Program-made: the position numbers and the translations under genes | Notes under the pieces: model-generated | Database searches by the model: none | Seen by the model: the letters and a program-made list of their open reading frames with translations, nothing else | What the model was told of the DNA's origin: nothing | Part shown: piece after piece, positions 1-12,180 of the stretch | Layout of the letters: each line of letters starts with the position of its first letter | Numbering within the stretch: the stretch's first letter is position 1 | From: Neodontobutis hainanensis | Taxonomy: Eukaryota > Chordata > Actinopteri > Gobiiformes > Odontobutidae | Length of the DNA stretch: 64,000 bases | Assembly: GCA_024349245.1 (NCBI GenBank) | Contig: JALDNG010000020.1 | Span: 20,951,501-21,015,500 of the forward strand | Reading direction: 5' to 3'

Positions 1-927
1 AAGGTGAAGTCATTTTGTCTCTTCTACCAAGCCACTTTTTAAATTCTGAGTTCAACTGATATGAGAAGCATAAGTCTTGTCAAGCTGCCGTGTTAAACAG
101 CTTTACAAGAGCTACGCTTCTCATATCAGCAAAGAAGAGCCAATCCTGGAAGACCTGAGTCTGCAGTCCACATCCACCTCAAAGACAAAGGACATTGCTT
201 TGAAAACAGCAATGTACGAATTTTGATCAGGATGGTTTGAGAGAGGGGTGGAGGAAGCCATTTTTGTTAATATGGAAGAGCCATCTCTAAACAGAGGAGG
301 TGGCCTCAGACTCATGTTGCATAGTATTTATAACAGTGTTCTGAAACCTCAATCAGAGCAGTTTCACTCTAGAACAACAACAAATGAATGGAACAGTGAA
401 ACTAATGACTCATCTGAGCCTTTAACGACTCTCACATCAAGAGTCACACCGTCCTTTCAAACATACTTTTTAAGACCCATTTTGGACCATCAAAAAAACA
501 ACGTCATTACAATTTTAACACTACAGTGTAGCTGAGTAAAAACTCTTCATGCCCTCAAAAACAAGGAGTCCAATAAAATCAGCCACTAGACAAACAAACA
601 TCCATATGGATGCTGTAGAGTCAGATATTACTATATACCTGTTGCTAGTTTTACCTACTGTACCTTAAAACACTGCAGCAAAAAGCTATTTTAAGAATTT
701 TGTCTTCATTAAAGTGAGAAAAAAGGAAAGTCTGGGAAATCAGGCTTATGGCAACTGTTGTCAATATTTAGTGGCTGAAGGCAATGCACCTGGGATTATT
801 TAAAATTTTCTAATGAAATGCCTATGTCAAGTGGAATGGAGTGGGTGTAGAGAAATATTTCATACACCTCCACTGTATCACCACATATCTTCACGTCTCC
901 TCCACTTTCTCCCTGTCCCCTCACACC
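1..927. other. Unique noncoding DNA
   Basis: I see no gene, RNA or recognisable repeat here. The short open frames overlap on both strands and have no coding character. If the minus-strand exon near 19.3 kb is read correctly, this is intronic. Confidence 0.4.
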
Positions 928-933
928 CCACAG

Positions 934-1180
934 CCGGTGTTGGGGGTGACATGCTCATATCCGTCATGTCATCTGAGGGAAATGTGAGAGCGCTGCTGGG
1001 GATACTGGGGGCGGCAATGAAGCGATGTTATGGACCGCTGGCGCCTCGCTGCTGGTCTACTTTGACACCTACAAGGAGGCCGCGCTGCACCCAAGATTTA
1101 TCTTCTTTACGGCTCTGTCAGCGGCGTCACAGCACATGAGCTTGAACACAGGACACTACAACAAGGGCTCATTTCACTGA
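934..1180 (+). pseudogene. Exon-like GC-rich fragment, unidentified
   Basis: A pyrimidine-rich tract ends in CCCCACAG at 926-933, which would make a good splice acceptor. After it, one frame reads GVGGDMLISVMSSEGNVRAL. A second frame, open from 977 to the TGA at 1178-1180, continues with WTAGASLLVYFDTYKEAALH and ends HMSLNTGHYNKGSFH. The block is much richer in G+C than its surroundings, and the two frames look like one membrane-type protein broken by a frameshift near 1,020-1,035. I do not recognise the protein. It could be a decayed exon, a processed pseudogene scrap, part of an unrecognised transposon, or chance. The plus-strand orientation does not fit the minus-strand gene proposed near 19.3 kb. 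Confidence 0.25.
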
Positions 1181-1365
1181 GGTGTCAATAACAGCGCAGA
1201 GTTTCATTCTCAATATTCCATTCTGTTTCTGGACACAGGCCATGTCCACACTAGTTTCTATTATTTCTTTTTTTTTGTTAAATCTTTTGCTGTATTTACC
1301 TAGTTTTCACAGTAATGCATTTTTATAGGTAACACTGCTGAACTGAAGGACCTGGCAGATTCACT

Positions 1366-1650
1366 GGGGGCGCAGTGGTTCAAGTTATACGTTGTCCTAT
1401 AAGTGAAAGGTTGGTGGTTCGATTCTCACTCTCCCCACAGTTCATACTGTCGTTGTGTCCATGGGCAAGACACTTAACCCACCTTTCCTCCAGTGACACA
1501 GCTCTGGTGTATGAATGTGTGATAATGTTGGGACAATGGATGTATATTACCTTGAGACTACAATCTGGCATGTTTACATTCATCTTGTTTTGTTTCATGT
1601 ATGTTCATCAACATGTTCTGTCCCAATCAAAAAAAAAAAAAATTAAATTT
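1366..1650 (+). repeat. tRNA-derived SINE, tail type A
   Basis: The head GGGGCGCAGTGG followed by GGTTCGATTC marks a tRNA-like promoter with a B box. The shared body follows (gttcatactgtcg, then gggcaagacacttaac). After it comes CTCTGGTGTATGAATGTGTG, then a tail with AATCTGGCATGTTTACATTC and TGTCCCAATC and an A-run at about 1,629-1,643. The sequence is close to the copy at 44,602, so both belong to one family. The A-box region has decayed. The segment at 1,503-1,531 is the sequence from which the minisatellite at 9.1-13.9 kb appears to derive. Confidence 0.85.
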
Positions 1651-2180
1651 ATTTGGTTGACTTATTAAAAGTTATTCCATAACAGTCAGTAATGAATGTA
1701 GGATAATTTTCATTCTGTTAATTTTAATTGAAAACCTAGGATTGTGGAGCAGTGTGTGTGTTTCATCAGATTCCCAGGCCTTTCACAATAAAATGGTGAG
1801 ATTAGTCGTGATGTCAAAGAGATTGATCATTACACAATGAAATGGTTCAAAATATCAAATGTTAACATTCTCATGACTGTTTTATTCTACCTTCTCTACC
1901 GTCTTTTATTCCAGTTGCAATATTACAAAGTAAAAATTGCACCCATCCACTCTTTAATTTCAGTATAGTCAAATCAAATGTGTATTATCAATGTCAGCCA
2001 GGACCATGCACTGCCAATCAGTGCAGCACATCCAAAGCAGAAATACACACCATAACATACAGTCAAAATCTTTTGGAGGATATAGTCTGTCTACATCTTG
2101 ATCATTTTATAGCATTAATTGCAATTCCTAGTCAATAGCCTAAGATGTTTTATTCTGTTTGTTTGTAATCAGTGTGTGTG
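1651..2180. other. Unique noncoding DNA
   Basis: AT-rich sequence with no recognisable gene or repeat. A short TG run near 1,756 is the only low-complexity feature. Confidence 0.4.
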
Positions 2181-2184
2181 TATA

Positions 2185-2885
2185 AACGTTCAGGGAGTTT
2201 CTGGACTTCTGACAGAACCTTGCATGTCTCATCCAGTGCTGCATAGATGTTTCTGTATTTTGAGTCATTGGGAAAGCAAAAGAATTGTCAAAGGATCTGT
2301 GGGAAAAGGTAATTGAAATGTATTAAAAAGGAAAGTGATATAAAAAGATATCCAAGGAATTGAGAATGCCAATCATCAGTGTTCAAACTCTAATAAAGTG
2401 GAAAATTAGGGATTTTGTTGAAGCCCAACCAAGTTCAGGTAGACCAACAAATTTTTTAGCCACAAATGTCAGGAAAATTGTTCGGAATGCAAAAAGAAAA
2501 ACCCACAAATAACTTCAGCTGAAATACAGGACACTGAACTTTGTGAGCTACAAAGGCAAAGAAAACTTGGTCAAAATTTATAGCAAGATGAATGTAGCAT
2601 GTTATCAGAAAATACTGGACAAAGATTTGCACTCATCAGCGCGTAAGCTACTCATGGAATGTACATTCCAACATGACAACGATCCAAAGCACAAAATCAT
2701 GTAGACCTTTCATTGGCTACAGCAGCATAAAGTGAAGGTTCTGGACTGAAGTCTCCTGACCTCAGTATCATTGAGCCACTCTGGTGAGATTTCACATGTG
2801 CAGTTCATGCAAGACAGCCCAAGAATTTACAGGAACTTTTGCATAGGAAGCCTGCACTAAAGACACCCTGCAGTATCTGAGTCTT
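2185..2885 (+). mobile_element. Tc1-like transposon remnant
   Basis: This is a badly decayed transposase region with no usable frame. Recognisable pieces, in order, are the paired helix-turn-helix part (KELRMPIISVQTLIKWKIRD, then SGRPTNF near 2,430), a motif like QHDNDPKH near 2,670-2,690, and near 2,750-2,830 pieces like SPDLSIIEPLW and CAVHARQPKNLQEL. The minus-strand copy at 4,375-5,711 is clearly the same family, since long stretches match between the two. Much of the catalytic core is missing and stops are frequent. Terminal repeats were not found. It is an old, inactive copy. Confidence 0.75.
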
Positions 2886-2889
2886 CTTC

Positions 2890-4370
2890 TTCTCTCAGAC
2901 TTCCTACAGTGCACACATAGCTACAGGCAATACATAACCTATCACTGAAATCAAAATGAGCTCTCAGCGCAGTCTCACTGCACACTCTCCTGCTTCCTCT
3001 CCTACTTCTTCAGTGGGACGGTGTCATCTAGCCCACTCTCTAGGATCTGTCCCACCTCGCCTCACCTCCCACCCCTCCCTTCTCCATCCATCACCATCAA
3101 AGCCACAATCTGGAGGCAAACACTGGGGTAATTCTAGGAGCACTGCATCCAACAAATATCTGATAGCACTTCCTTCCAAGAATATATTGGACAGGGTCGT
3201 ATTGACTGTGCGTATTTGCCCTCTCTCCCCACTGCAGTGAATATATAAATAGATAACTGTGGGAAACTGAATATCTGATTTTGCAGCAAAGGGCTGATTC
3301 ACATAGCTTGCATTTCAAGCAGCCTCCCCCTGCTGCTTTTTGGTACGCCCGTTCTCGCACTGTTTTGCATCGAACAGCAAGTGCAGCGGTGTTATCTTTT
3401 CCAGCAGATGGTTGGGTTAAAGAGATCGCTGACATGAAACAAGAGACTTGAGAGGGATAAGATGGGGGATATAGGTGTAGTTAGTCCTTACAGGATATGT
3501 AAGAGGGACTGCTAGGCCAGTGGTAGGGCACTAAACTGTGTGATGCAGTTGAAATGATTTGCGATGCGAGGGTCATTCAAGCATGTAGCCCACTGCAGCA
3601 AGCCTCCATCATCAGCTATTTCTCTGTTCCTTCAGACATTCTGACATATCTTTTCAACATTTTTTTTTTTTCCTTTGCACTAGGGTTACATAATAGAAGA
3701 GCAAGCACCAATGTATTTATTGCACATTGATTCCCAGAGCCTCAGTTCTACAGACTCCAGAGTCAACCCAAAAAGTTATCTACTAAGGACTGTACTTCAA
3801 AATTGCCAGAATACAATTCAACTGTACAACAGCTGCACAATTTTAAGGTTGCAAAAACAAACACGAATGTAGTGTAGAATAACAGAATGGCAAAAATACA
3901 ATTTCAAGCTTGTTGATTAAGACCTTTGGGCTATTTTTAAATCAGATTTAGCTACAATACAGGCTCTTCTAACCTTTTTCCCTTTTCTTAAATTTCCATG
4001 AAAGTGGATTGCCAAAAGTTTTTTAGGAAATTGTGGCCTAAGGGCACCAACTGTATACGTTAGAGGCGCTTTCTGTTGAAAACTTCCAAAAGAAAATAGC
4101 CAATCATAGCAACACTTCATTTCATAACCAGAGTGTGACTGATATGAAGAAACAACATATTGCTGTAAAAGTAAATAAAAGCAATGTTAAGTAACGCTAA
4201 ATTGTTAAATAAAACAAGTACGTTGGGTGATGAAAACACTGACTACAAGATTTGAGATATGTCAAATCCAGAACATCCTTTAATGCCACATTTTTTAGCA
4301 TTAGCAAAAGATGTTAGCATCAACGTTAACGTCTTTTGCTGTGGCCGAAGTGGAGAAAAAGACACTTGGG
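2890..4370. other. Unique noncoding DNA
   Basis: No gene is supported. A pyrimidine-rich block lies at about 2,985-3,110 (CCTCACCTCCCACCCCTCCC), and a T-run at 3,660-3,672. Short frames on both strands look random. Confidence 0.4.
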
Positions 4371-4374
4371 GTGC

Positions 4375-5711
4375 TCCAAGATGGAAATGACCCTGTTTAC
4401 CCCAGTTCTTAATACTGTGTATTTTCACCTTTAACGGTTTAAGTATTATGTGGTAGTTGTGGATGAGGCTCTTTATTTTCTCAGATGTAAAGCTGCTCAT
4501 TCTTCGTGGCAAAAAGCCTCCAGTTCCTGTAAATTCTTGAGCTGTCTTGCATGAACTGCACATTTGAGATCTCTCCAGAGTGGTCAGGAGACTGAGGCCA
4601 GTCCAGAACCGTCACTTTATGATGCTTTAGCCAATGAAAGGTCAACCTGGCCTTGTGCTTTAGATTGTTGTCCAAGTACGACCCATGCGCAGCTGATGAG
4701 TGCAAATTTTCCTCCAGTATTTTTGATTACATGCGCATTCATCTTTTCCTGTGCCTTTGTAGCTCACACATCTTCAAAACTGATCCACCTCCATGTTTCA
4801 CAGTAGGAATGATGTACCTTTTATCATAGGCCTTGTTGACTCCTCTCCAAATGTAACGTTTATTGTTGTGGCCAAAAAGTTAAATATTGGTCTCATCACT
4901 TTTGAGGTTTGTGTTTGTGCTGTTTGGAGTATTGTTAGTGGCATTTCTGTAGTAATAGCTTTTTTTCTGGCGACTCCACCATGCAGCCCATTTTTCTTCG
5001 AGTGACTCCTTATTGTGCATCTTGAAACAGCCACACCACTTTTTTCAGAGAGCTCTGTATTTCAGAAGTTATTTGTGGGTTTTTCTTTGTATTCCAAACA
5101 ATTTCCTGGCAGTTGTGGCTGAAATCAGTTTTGGTCTACCTGACCTTGGTTTGGTTTCAACAGAATCCCTTATTTTCCACTCCTTTATTAGCGTTTGAAC
5201 ACTGCTGATTGGCATTCTCAATTCCTTGGATATCTTTTTATATCTCTTTCCTGTTTTATACAGTTCAAATACCTTTTACCACATATCCAATGGCAGTTAT
5301 TTAGCTTTTCCCATGACTCAAAATACAGAAACGTCAGTGCAGTACTGGATGAAAGATACAAGGGTCAGTCAGGAGTCCAGAAACTCACTGACCTTTTATT
5401 CACACACACTGATTACAAGCAAACAGATCACAGGTGAGGAGGGTTACCTTTAGTAGTCATTCAAACCTGTTTGTGTCAACTTGTGCATCAGGTCAAAATC
5501 ACCAGGGTATGTAAACGTATAATCAGGGTCATTTGGGTAGTTTCTGTTGTCACTATGATTTAAAAAGAGTAAATACAAGTGTTTGACAATAAATGGCTTC
5601 ACCCAAACACTAACTATGAGTGAAAGAAAATTTTGTGTTATTCTTCATATTCTCTGAAAAATGGCCAAAGAAATCACAAATTCTGCATAAGTAAACTTGA
5701 GCACAACTGTA
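4375..5711 (-). mobile_element. Tc1-like transposon remnant, minus strand
   Basis: Read on the minus strand, the element begins at about 5,711 with a terminal repeat (CAGTTGTGCTCAAGTTTAC), followed by the usual repeated block GACAACAGAAACTACCCAAA near 5,535-5,555. A decayed transposase follows: KELRMPISSVQTLIKEWKIR, SGRPKLISATTARKL, the GLHGGVARKKA piece, a start of the VKHGGGS motif near 4,795, and VLDWPQSPD near 4,600. Multiple frameshifts and deletions break it, and the EHLW-type segment is altered. The right part ends in GTATTAAGAACTGGGGTA near 4,390-4,415, and the distal 3' terminal repeat is missing. It belongs to the same family as 2,185-2,885 and 37,975-38,292. Confidence 0.85.
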
Positions 5712-5744
5712 TCTAGTCGAGTAAGGTTATTAAACCAGAGGACT

Positions 5745-6190
5745 GAGAGAAAACCTATGCAGACATGAGGAGAACATACCAACTCCACAGAAAGCCCCTT
5801 TTCTGTTTATGATTATGTTAATGGTAGTTTGTAAGGTTTTAGGTTAGGTTTTTACTGTAGCAATTTTAGAAAGTTGAATGTTATGTATAGTGTGATTAGC
5901 TTAGGTTGAAGTGTGAATGCTGATTTGTGGGTTATTGCAGTTCGATGCATGCATTTTATTGTATCTTAATGTTTTATCTGCCCACGGACTGCAGATGAAA
6001 ATTGGCTTTTGCTAAATCTGCTGTAAAGCATCTTTTCTTTTGTTAGATCAATGTGTTTGCAGATTGTCCCTGTCAAATAAATAATAAACTACACTAAACT
6101 AAACTTCTGGGCAGGTATCACAGCCAGGACAACAATAGGGCTGACCACTCTGCCACAAGACAAACCAAGACAGAACTCGAGACTAACTTG
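5745..6190 (-). repeat. Common fish interspersed repeat, split by LINE tail
   Basis: The left part (GGAGAACATACCAACTCCAC near 5,769-5,788, then AGAAAGCCCC) and the right part (GGGCAGGTATCACAGCC then CTGACCACTCTGCCAC near 6,112-6,163) belong to one widespread repeat of fish genomes, read on the minus strand. They are separated by a LINE 3' end at 5,805-6,103. Other pieces of the family lie at 21.2, 33.9, 37.2, 38.4 and 40.0-40.5 kb. I cannot assign it to a class from memory. Confidence 0.55.
5805..6103 (+). mobile_element. 5'-truncated LINE 3' end
   Basis: This is the 3' untranslated end of a fish LINE. It has TGCCCACGGACTGCAGATGA near 5,980, ATTGGCTTTTGCTAAATC, then GTCCCTGTCAAATAAATAAT at the end. 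It has no coding part left. It sits inside the repeat above, so it inserted later than that repeat. Confidence 0.6.
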
Positions 6191-9098
6191 GCCATTTCAC
6201 ATACACATAAAAAGGTTGCAATAAAGTAAAAATTGTACCTTAATAACACATCAAAAATATGACCCTATTATAATACATTTACATAATCCACATAGGGCCA
6301 TCCATTCTACAGTTTAAAGGCAAGAGACAATAACATACAAAGTTAAATTAAGTCAAATAAGGAAATAACTGCATGTAAACTTGCATACTCATCTCACAAA
6401 GAACATTGCCTCAAAGTGTCTTCTAAATCAAATCACAACACTGATTCTTCTCTGAGTAATCCTGTTACCTGCATTACTGAGCCACAGCTTCCAGAAATAA
6501 GCACTCTGTTGCTTTAAAACACCACTACAGTGTTTCAACTATGTCCGCCATACACAGTGTTGAAGAATGAGTGGATAATTGGAAGTGTGCTGTAGGGGCT
6601 GACCTCTCAAAACAGTGTCCCTGCATATCAACAAGATCAACCACTCCACTGGTGCTCCACCGCTTTATGGACTACAGCAGACCTGAGTCCCACTGATAGA
6701 ATATGCTGCAGAAGTAATCAAATTGCATTATAGTGTACTGTTTCTGTGTTTTTAAGGCGTATCATTGCACATCAAAATGAGATTTATTGAATTTCTACTC
6801 CATGGGACACTTCATCTGGTCTGGTGCAGGGCTGCGAGGTCACGGTTGCAGCCTGGAGTGGATGATGTTTAATTTACCAAGCCTCATATATTCACACTAC
6901 TCTGAGCCTTGATGGTTATTAATAGTGCCTGTGAACGCATACACACACACATAGGCAGCAGCATTATGGCCCCTCCAAATGACAAATACCCGCGAGCAGC
7001 TCTGCAGAAAGTCATCAGGAGTCACGGTGTGAGAGTGGAGAGTTCAAACGTTCAGGGCCGTGATTAAGGCTTTCCTGGGATCCGACGCAACGCTACTGAC
7101 ACTTGGCTCATGTCGTGTTCTGCACCACAAAGTCAGTCTCACTGGGAGCATTACCCACAGTAAATCAACTCACCCCTGGGCGTATTTTGCCAAACAACTG
7201 AGAAAGGTACCAGGGAAATATTAGAAACTATTTATTTTATAGTCTACTTAATCTTGTATGACATTAATGTAGAAGAATTTTACTGGCTCAACCTACTCAG
7301 GCCAAAATTCTCTGAAATGGACTGAATCCCTTTCCCTTTACAGTAATATACACTTAAACCCACTCAGACCAATTGTAACACTTATCAAGAACAGAGCAGT
7401 CTTTATGCAACAGCACATACTTTTTTTGAAACGTCTACTACTACTTTATTATTAGTATTACTCTTTATGTACGTACGTACGTCTTTTTAACTGCCTTCAG
7501 AAGCAGTTTATTGATTTGGGATCCACATGGGAGAGTTGGCCAGGCTAAACCAGTCCTACACTGAGCATAAACTAATACTGAGTGTTCTGAAAAAGCTGCT
7601 TTGGTCTAACATTGAAATGTCTAATGGTGTTGATTTTTGAGATAAGGATGAGGTACCCATATTGCCTTCCTTGGTTGTACAAACGGAGAAACCAGTGCCT
7701 GGACTGAATGGAATTAACACTTTTACGTGAAAGCAATTAATCTACCACTACCATGATCTCTCCCAACATCCCTTTCAAAGACAATCAAACTGCTGAAATC
7801 TTTTAACGTTGTGCTTCCAATTTTCACTGTGCTTCTATTAGTGCATGTTTTATGATGGCGTATCATGCCATTAATAATAACAATGCTGTTAGTGTCATGT
7901 TTAACCCGTAGTCGGAATCAAATTGTGTACAATACTGCGTTCTATACCTGCCTGCTCAAGCACAGAATATCCTTTCACTGTCAGTGCAGAATTTTTTTTT
8001 TTATAAATTCTGCTTTGTCTTGAACATAAAGTGCCGTTTTTGTTTTAATCTGTTTTTCATAAATAATAATCTGTCCTCTATGCTTGTCTTGTAGCCTAAG
8101 TTCTTAAAATGTGAGTGAAAGAAAAACCTATTATAGGTACTTTAAAGTATGAAAATTTAAAATTAAATGTAATAATAGATTATGACAAAAATTTTCCTAC
8201 TCTGTCCGTCAAAATGAGTGTGAGAAAGTCTAGCGCAAACTCTAGAGGTCAGATATGGATATCAATTTGGAAATGGATGAATGGATATGGAAAGGTCATG
8301 ATAAGTTATAGGATTCATACTCTGTTTGATGAGTGATGGCACACAGTTTGGACTCTGTTGGCTGCTATTTCAGACCGACTGAAGGGAACAAAGATCTATG
8401 GCCAAGGCTAAGGGCGGAGATGGTCAGGATGGAACCAGACACTTATATTGTCCAGCTCTACCACTAGAGCATTGGACTACTGCTGCGTGATGGATGTGTG
8501 CTCAGCGCCGTGCCCGGGCTGTCCATCTTCACACATCTCACACTGAGAGACAGCTCATGCATTTTTATCACCGGGCCTGACCTCATCTAAAAGACACCGG
8601 TGAGACGCTCTGTTCAGGTGCGACTGTCACGCCAACTCTTGACAGTGAAGAACAGCAATGTAGGTTACACGACACACAGGGGGCCACAAAGAGGAAAATT
8701 GAAGTGAAAATGACTCTGAGTGTACCAATAAACAGTGTGGCAAATAAACAATGGGAGAATTGATTTTTGCATTCAGGAAATTTTCTTCTTGCAGTGGAAC
8801 CACTTGACAGCATGCCTCTCTGTGAACCACTGAGCAAGTGCTTCTCTAGTCGTTCAACAGTGACATTTGTTCTATTTAGAAGTTTAGGTAAAGCAATAAT
8901 ATGGGAACAGCCATTGTCCCAAGTGTCCTGCTTTAAACCAATTGTAAAACCAAAGCAAGGTTCTGTATGTGCATTTCATTTGTCTATTTAACCAATTAAA
9001 AAACTAAATTGAAGGTAGGCCCTTTCAGTAAGACAAGTTTACTATAGGCCTTAATGTTGAGTCCTTCTTGTATTATTATTATTATTTTATTTATTTCA
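6190..9098. other. Unique noncoding DNA before the minisatellite
   Basis: No coding region or transposon is supported. The stretch at about 6,950-7,190 is richer in G+C and less repetitive than its surroundings and could be regulatory, but this cannot be judged without alignment. A short GTAC run sits at 7,470-7,481. At 9,071-9,095 a T-rich stretch (ttattattattattttattt) abuts the minisatellite and may be the antisense tail of the SINE that seeded it. Confidence 0.4.
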
Positions 9099-9130
9099 TT
9101 CACACATTCACACATTCATACACCAGAGCA

Positions 9131-9524
9131 ACATTCTCACAATCATACACCAGAGCAACATTCACACACATTCATACACCAGAGCAACATTCAAACACAT
9201 TCATACACCAGAACAACATTCACACACATTCATACACCAGAGTAACATTCACACACATTCATACACCAGAGCAAGACTCACACATTCATACACCAGAGCA
9301 ACACTCACACATTCATACACCAGAGCAACATTCTCACAATCATACACCAGAGCAACATTCACACACATTCATACACCAGAGCAACATTCACACACATTCA
9401 TACACCAGAACAACATTCACACACATTCATACACCAGAGTAACATTCACACACATTCATACACCAGAGCAAGACTCACACATTCATACACCAGAGCAACA
9501 CTCACACATTCATACACCAGAGCA
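9131..9524. repeat. Higher-order duplication, 197-bp period
   Basis: The block beginning ACATTCTCACAATCATACAC at 9,131 recurs at 9,328 with the same series of seven unit variants (ATTCTCACAATC, GAACAAC, GAGTAAC and GAGCAAGACTC in the same order). The two 197-bp copies appear to differ at about one site (attcaaac against attcacac). 197 equals four 29-bp plus three 27-bp units. Confidence 0.85.
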
Positions 9525-11640
9525 ACATTCATACACATTCATACACCAGAGCAACACTCACACATTCATACACCAGAGCAACATTCACACACATTCATAC
9601 ACCAGAGTAACATTCACACACATTCATACACCAGAGCAACATTTACACATATTCATACACCAGAGCAACACTCACACATATTCATACACTAGAGCAACAC
9701 TCACACACATTAATACACCAGAGTAATATTCACACACATTCATACACCAGAGCAACATTCACACACATTCATACACCAGAGCAACATTTACACATATTCA
9801 TACACTAGAGCAACACTCACACACATTAATACACCAGAGTAATATTCACACACATTCATACACCAGAGCAAGACTCACACATTCATACACCAGAGCAACA
9901 TTCTCACAATCATACACCAGAGCAACATTCACACACATTAATACACCAGAGCAACATTCACACACATTCATACACCAGAGCAACATTCACACACATTCAT
10001 ACACCAGAGCAACATTTACACACATTCATACACCAGAGCAACATTCACACACATTCATACACCAGAGCAACATTTACACATATTCATACACCAGAGCAAC
10101 ACTCACACATTCATACACCAGAGCAACACTCACACATTCATACACCAGAGCAACACTCACACATTCATACACCAGAGTAACATTTACACACATTCATACA
10201 CCAGAGTAACATTCACACACATTCATACACCAGAGCAACACTCACACATTCATACACCAGAGTAACATTTACACATATTCATACACCAGAGCAACATTTA
10301 CACATATTCATACACCAGAGCAACACTCACACATTCATACACCAGAGTAACATTCACACACATTCATACACCAGAGTAACATTCACACACATTCATACAC
10401 CATAGCAACATTCACACACATTCATACACCAGAGTAACATTCACACACATTCATACACCAGAGCAACATTCACACACATTCATACACCAGAGCGACACTC
10501 ACACATTCATACACCAGAGCAACACTCACACATTAATACACCAGAGCAACACTCACACATTCATACACCAGAGTAACATTTACACATATTCATACACCAG
10601 AGCAACATTTACACATATTCATACACCAGAGTAACATTTACACACATTCATACACCAGAGCAACACTCACACATTCATACACCAGAGCAACATTCACACA
10701 TTCATACACCAGAGCAAGACTCACACATTCATACACCAGAGCAACATTTACACACATTCATACACCAGAGCAACATTCACACACATTCATACACCAGAGC
10801 AACACTCACACACATTAATACACCAGAGTACCACTCACACACATTCATACACCAGAGCAACATTCACACATTCATACACCAGAGCAACATTCACACATTC
10901 ATACACCAGAGCAAGACTCACACATTCATACACCAGAGCAACACTCACACATATTCATACACCAGAGCAACATTTACACACATTCATACACCAGAGCAAC
11001 ACTCACACATTCATACACCAGAGCAACATTCACACATTCATACACCAGAGCAACACTCACACATATTCATACACCAGAGCAACACTCACACATTCATACA
11101 CCAGAGCAACACTCACACATATTCATACACCAGAGCAACATTCTCACAATCATACACCAGAGCAACATTCACACACATTCATACACCAGAGCAACACTCA
11201 CACACATTAATACACCAGAGTACCACTCACACACATTCATACACCAGAGTACCACTCACACACATTCATACACCAGAGCAACATTCACACATTCATACAC
11301 CAGAGCAACATTCACACACATTCATACACCAGAGCAACATTCACACACATTCATACACCAGAGTAACATTCACACACATTCATACACCAGAGCAACATTT
11401 ACACACATTCATACACCAGAGCAACACTCACACATTCATACACCAGAGCAACATTCTCACAATCATACACCAGAGCAACATTCACACACATTCATACACC
11501 AGAGTAACATTCACACACATTCATACACCAGAGCAACATTCACACACATTCATACACCAGAGCAACACTCACACATTCATACACCAGAGCAACACTCACA
11601 CATTCATACACCAGAGTAACATTTACACATATTCATACAC

Positions 11641-12180
11641 CAGAGCAACATTTAAACACATTCATACACCAGAGCAACACTCACACATTCATACACCAGA
11701 GCAACATTCACACATTCATACACCAGAGCAAGACTCACACATTCATACACCAGAGCAACACTCACACATTCATACACCAGAGCAACATTCACACACATTC
11801 ATACACCAGAGCAAGACTCACACATATTCATACACCAGAGCAACACTCACACACTCATACACCAGAGCAACACTCACACACATTCATACACCAGAGCAAC
11901 ATTTACACACATTCATACACCAGAGCAACATTCACACACATTCATACACCAGAGCAACATTCACACATTCATACACCAGAGCAACATTCACACATTCATA
12001 CACCAGAGCAAGACTCACACATTCATACACCAGAGCAACACTCACACATTCATACACCAGAGCAACATTCACACACATTCATACACCAGAGCAAGACTCA
12101 CACATATTCATACACCAGAGCAACACTCACACACTCATACACCAGAGCAACACTCACACATATTCATACACCAGAGCAAC
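11641..12180. repeat. Higher-order duplication, 280-bp period
   Basis: A ten-unit block recurs with a 280-bp offset. Markers such as GCAAGACTCACAC (from 11,701 and 11,981) and the rare CACACACTCATACACC (acactcatac at 11,851 and 12,131) sit in the same positions in both copies. 280 equals five 29-bp plus five 27-bp units. Confidence 0.8.

Noticed and set aside
9054..9442. Long open frames rich in HTPEQ/YTR repeats in the minisatellite
   Set aside because: They arise because the 27/29-bp unit lacks stops in some frames. The alternating unit lengths shift the frame repeatedly and no start or splice context supports translation.
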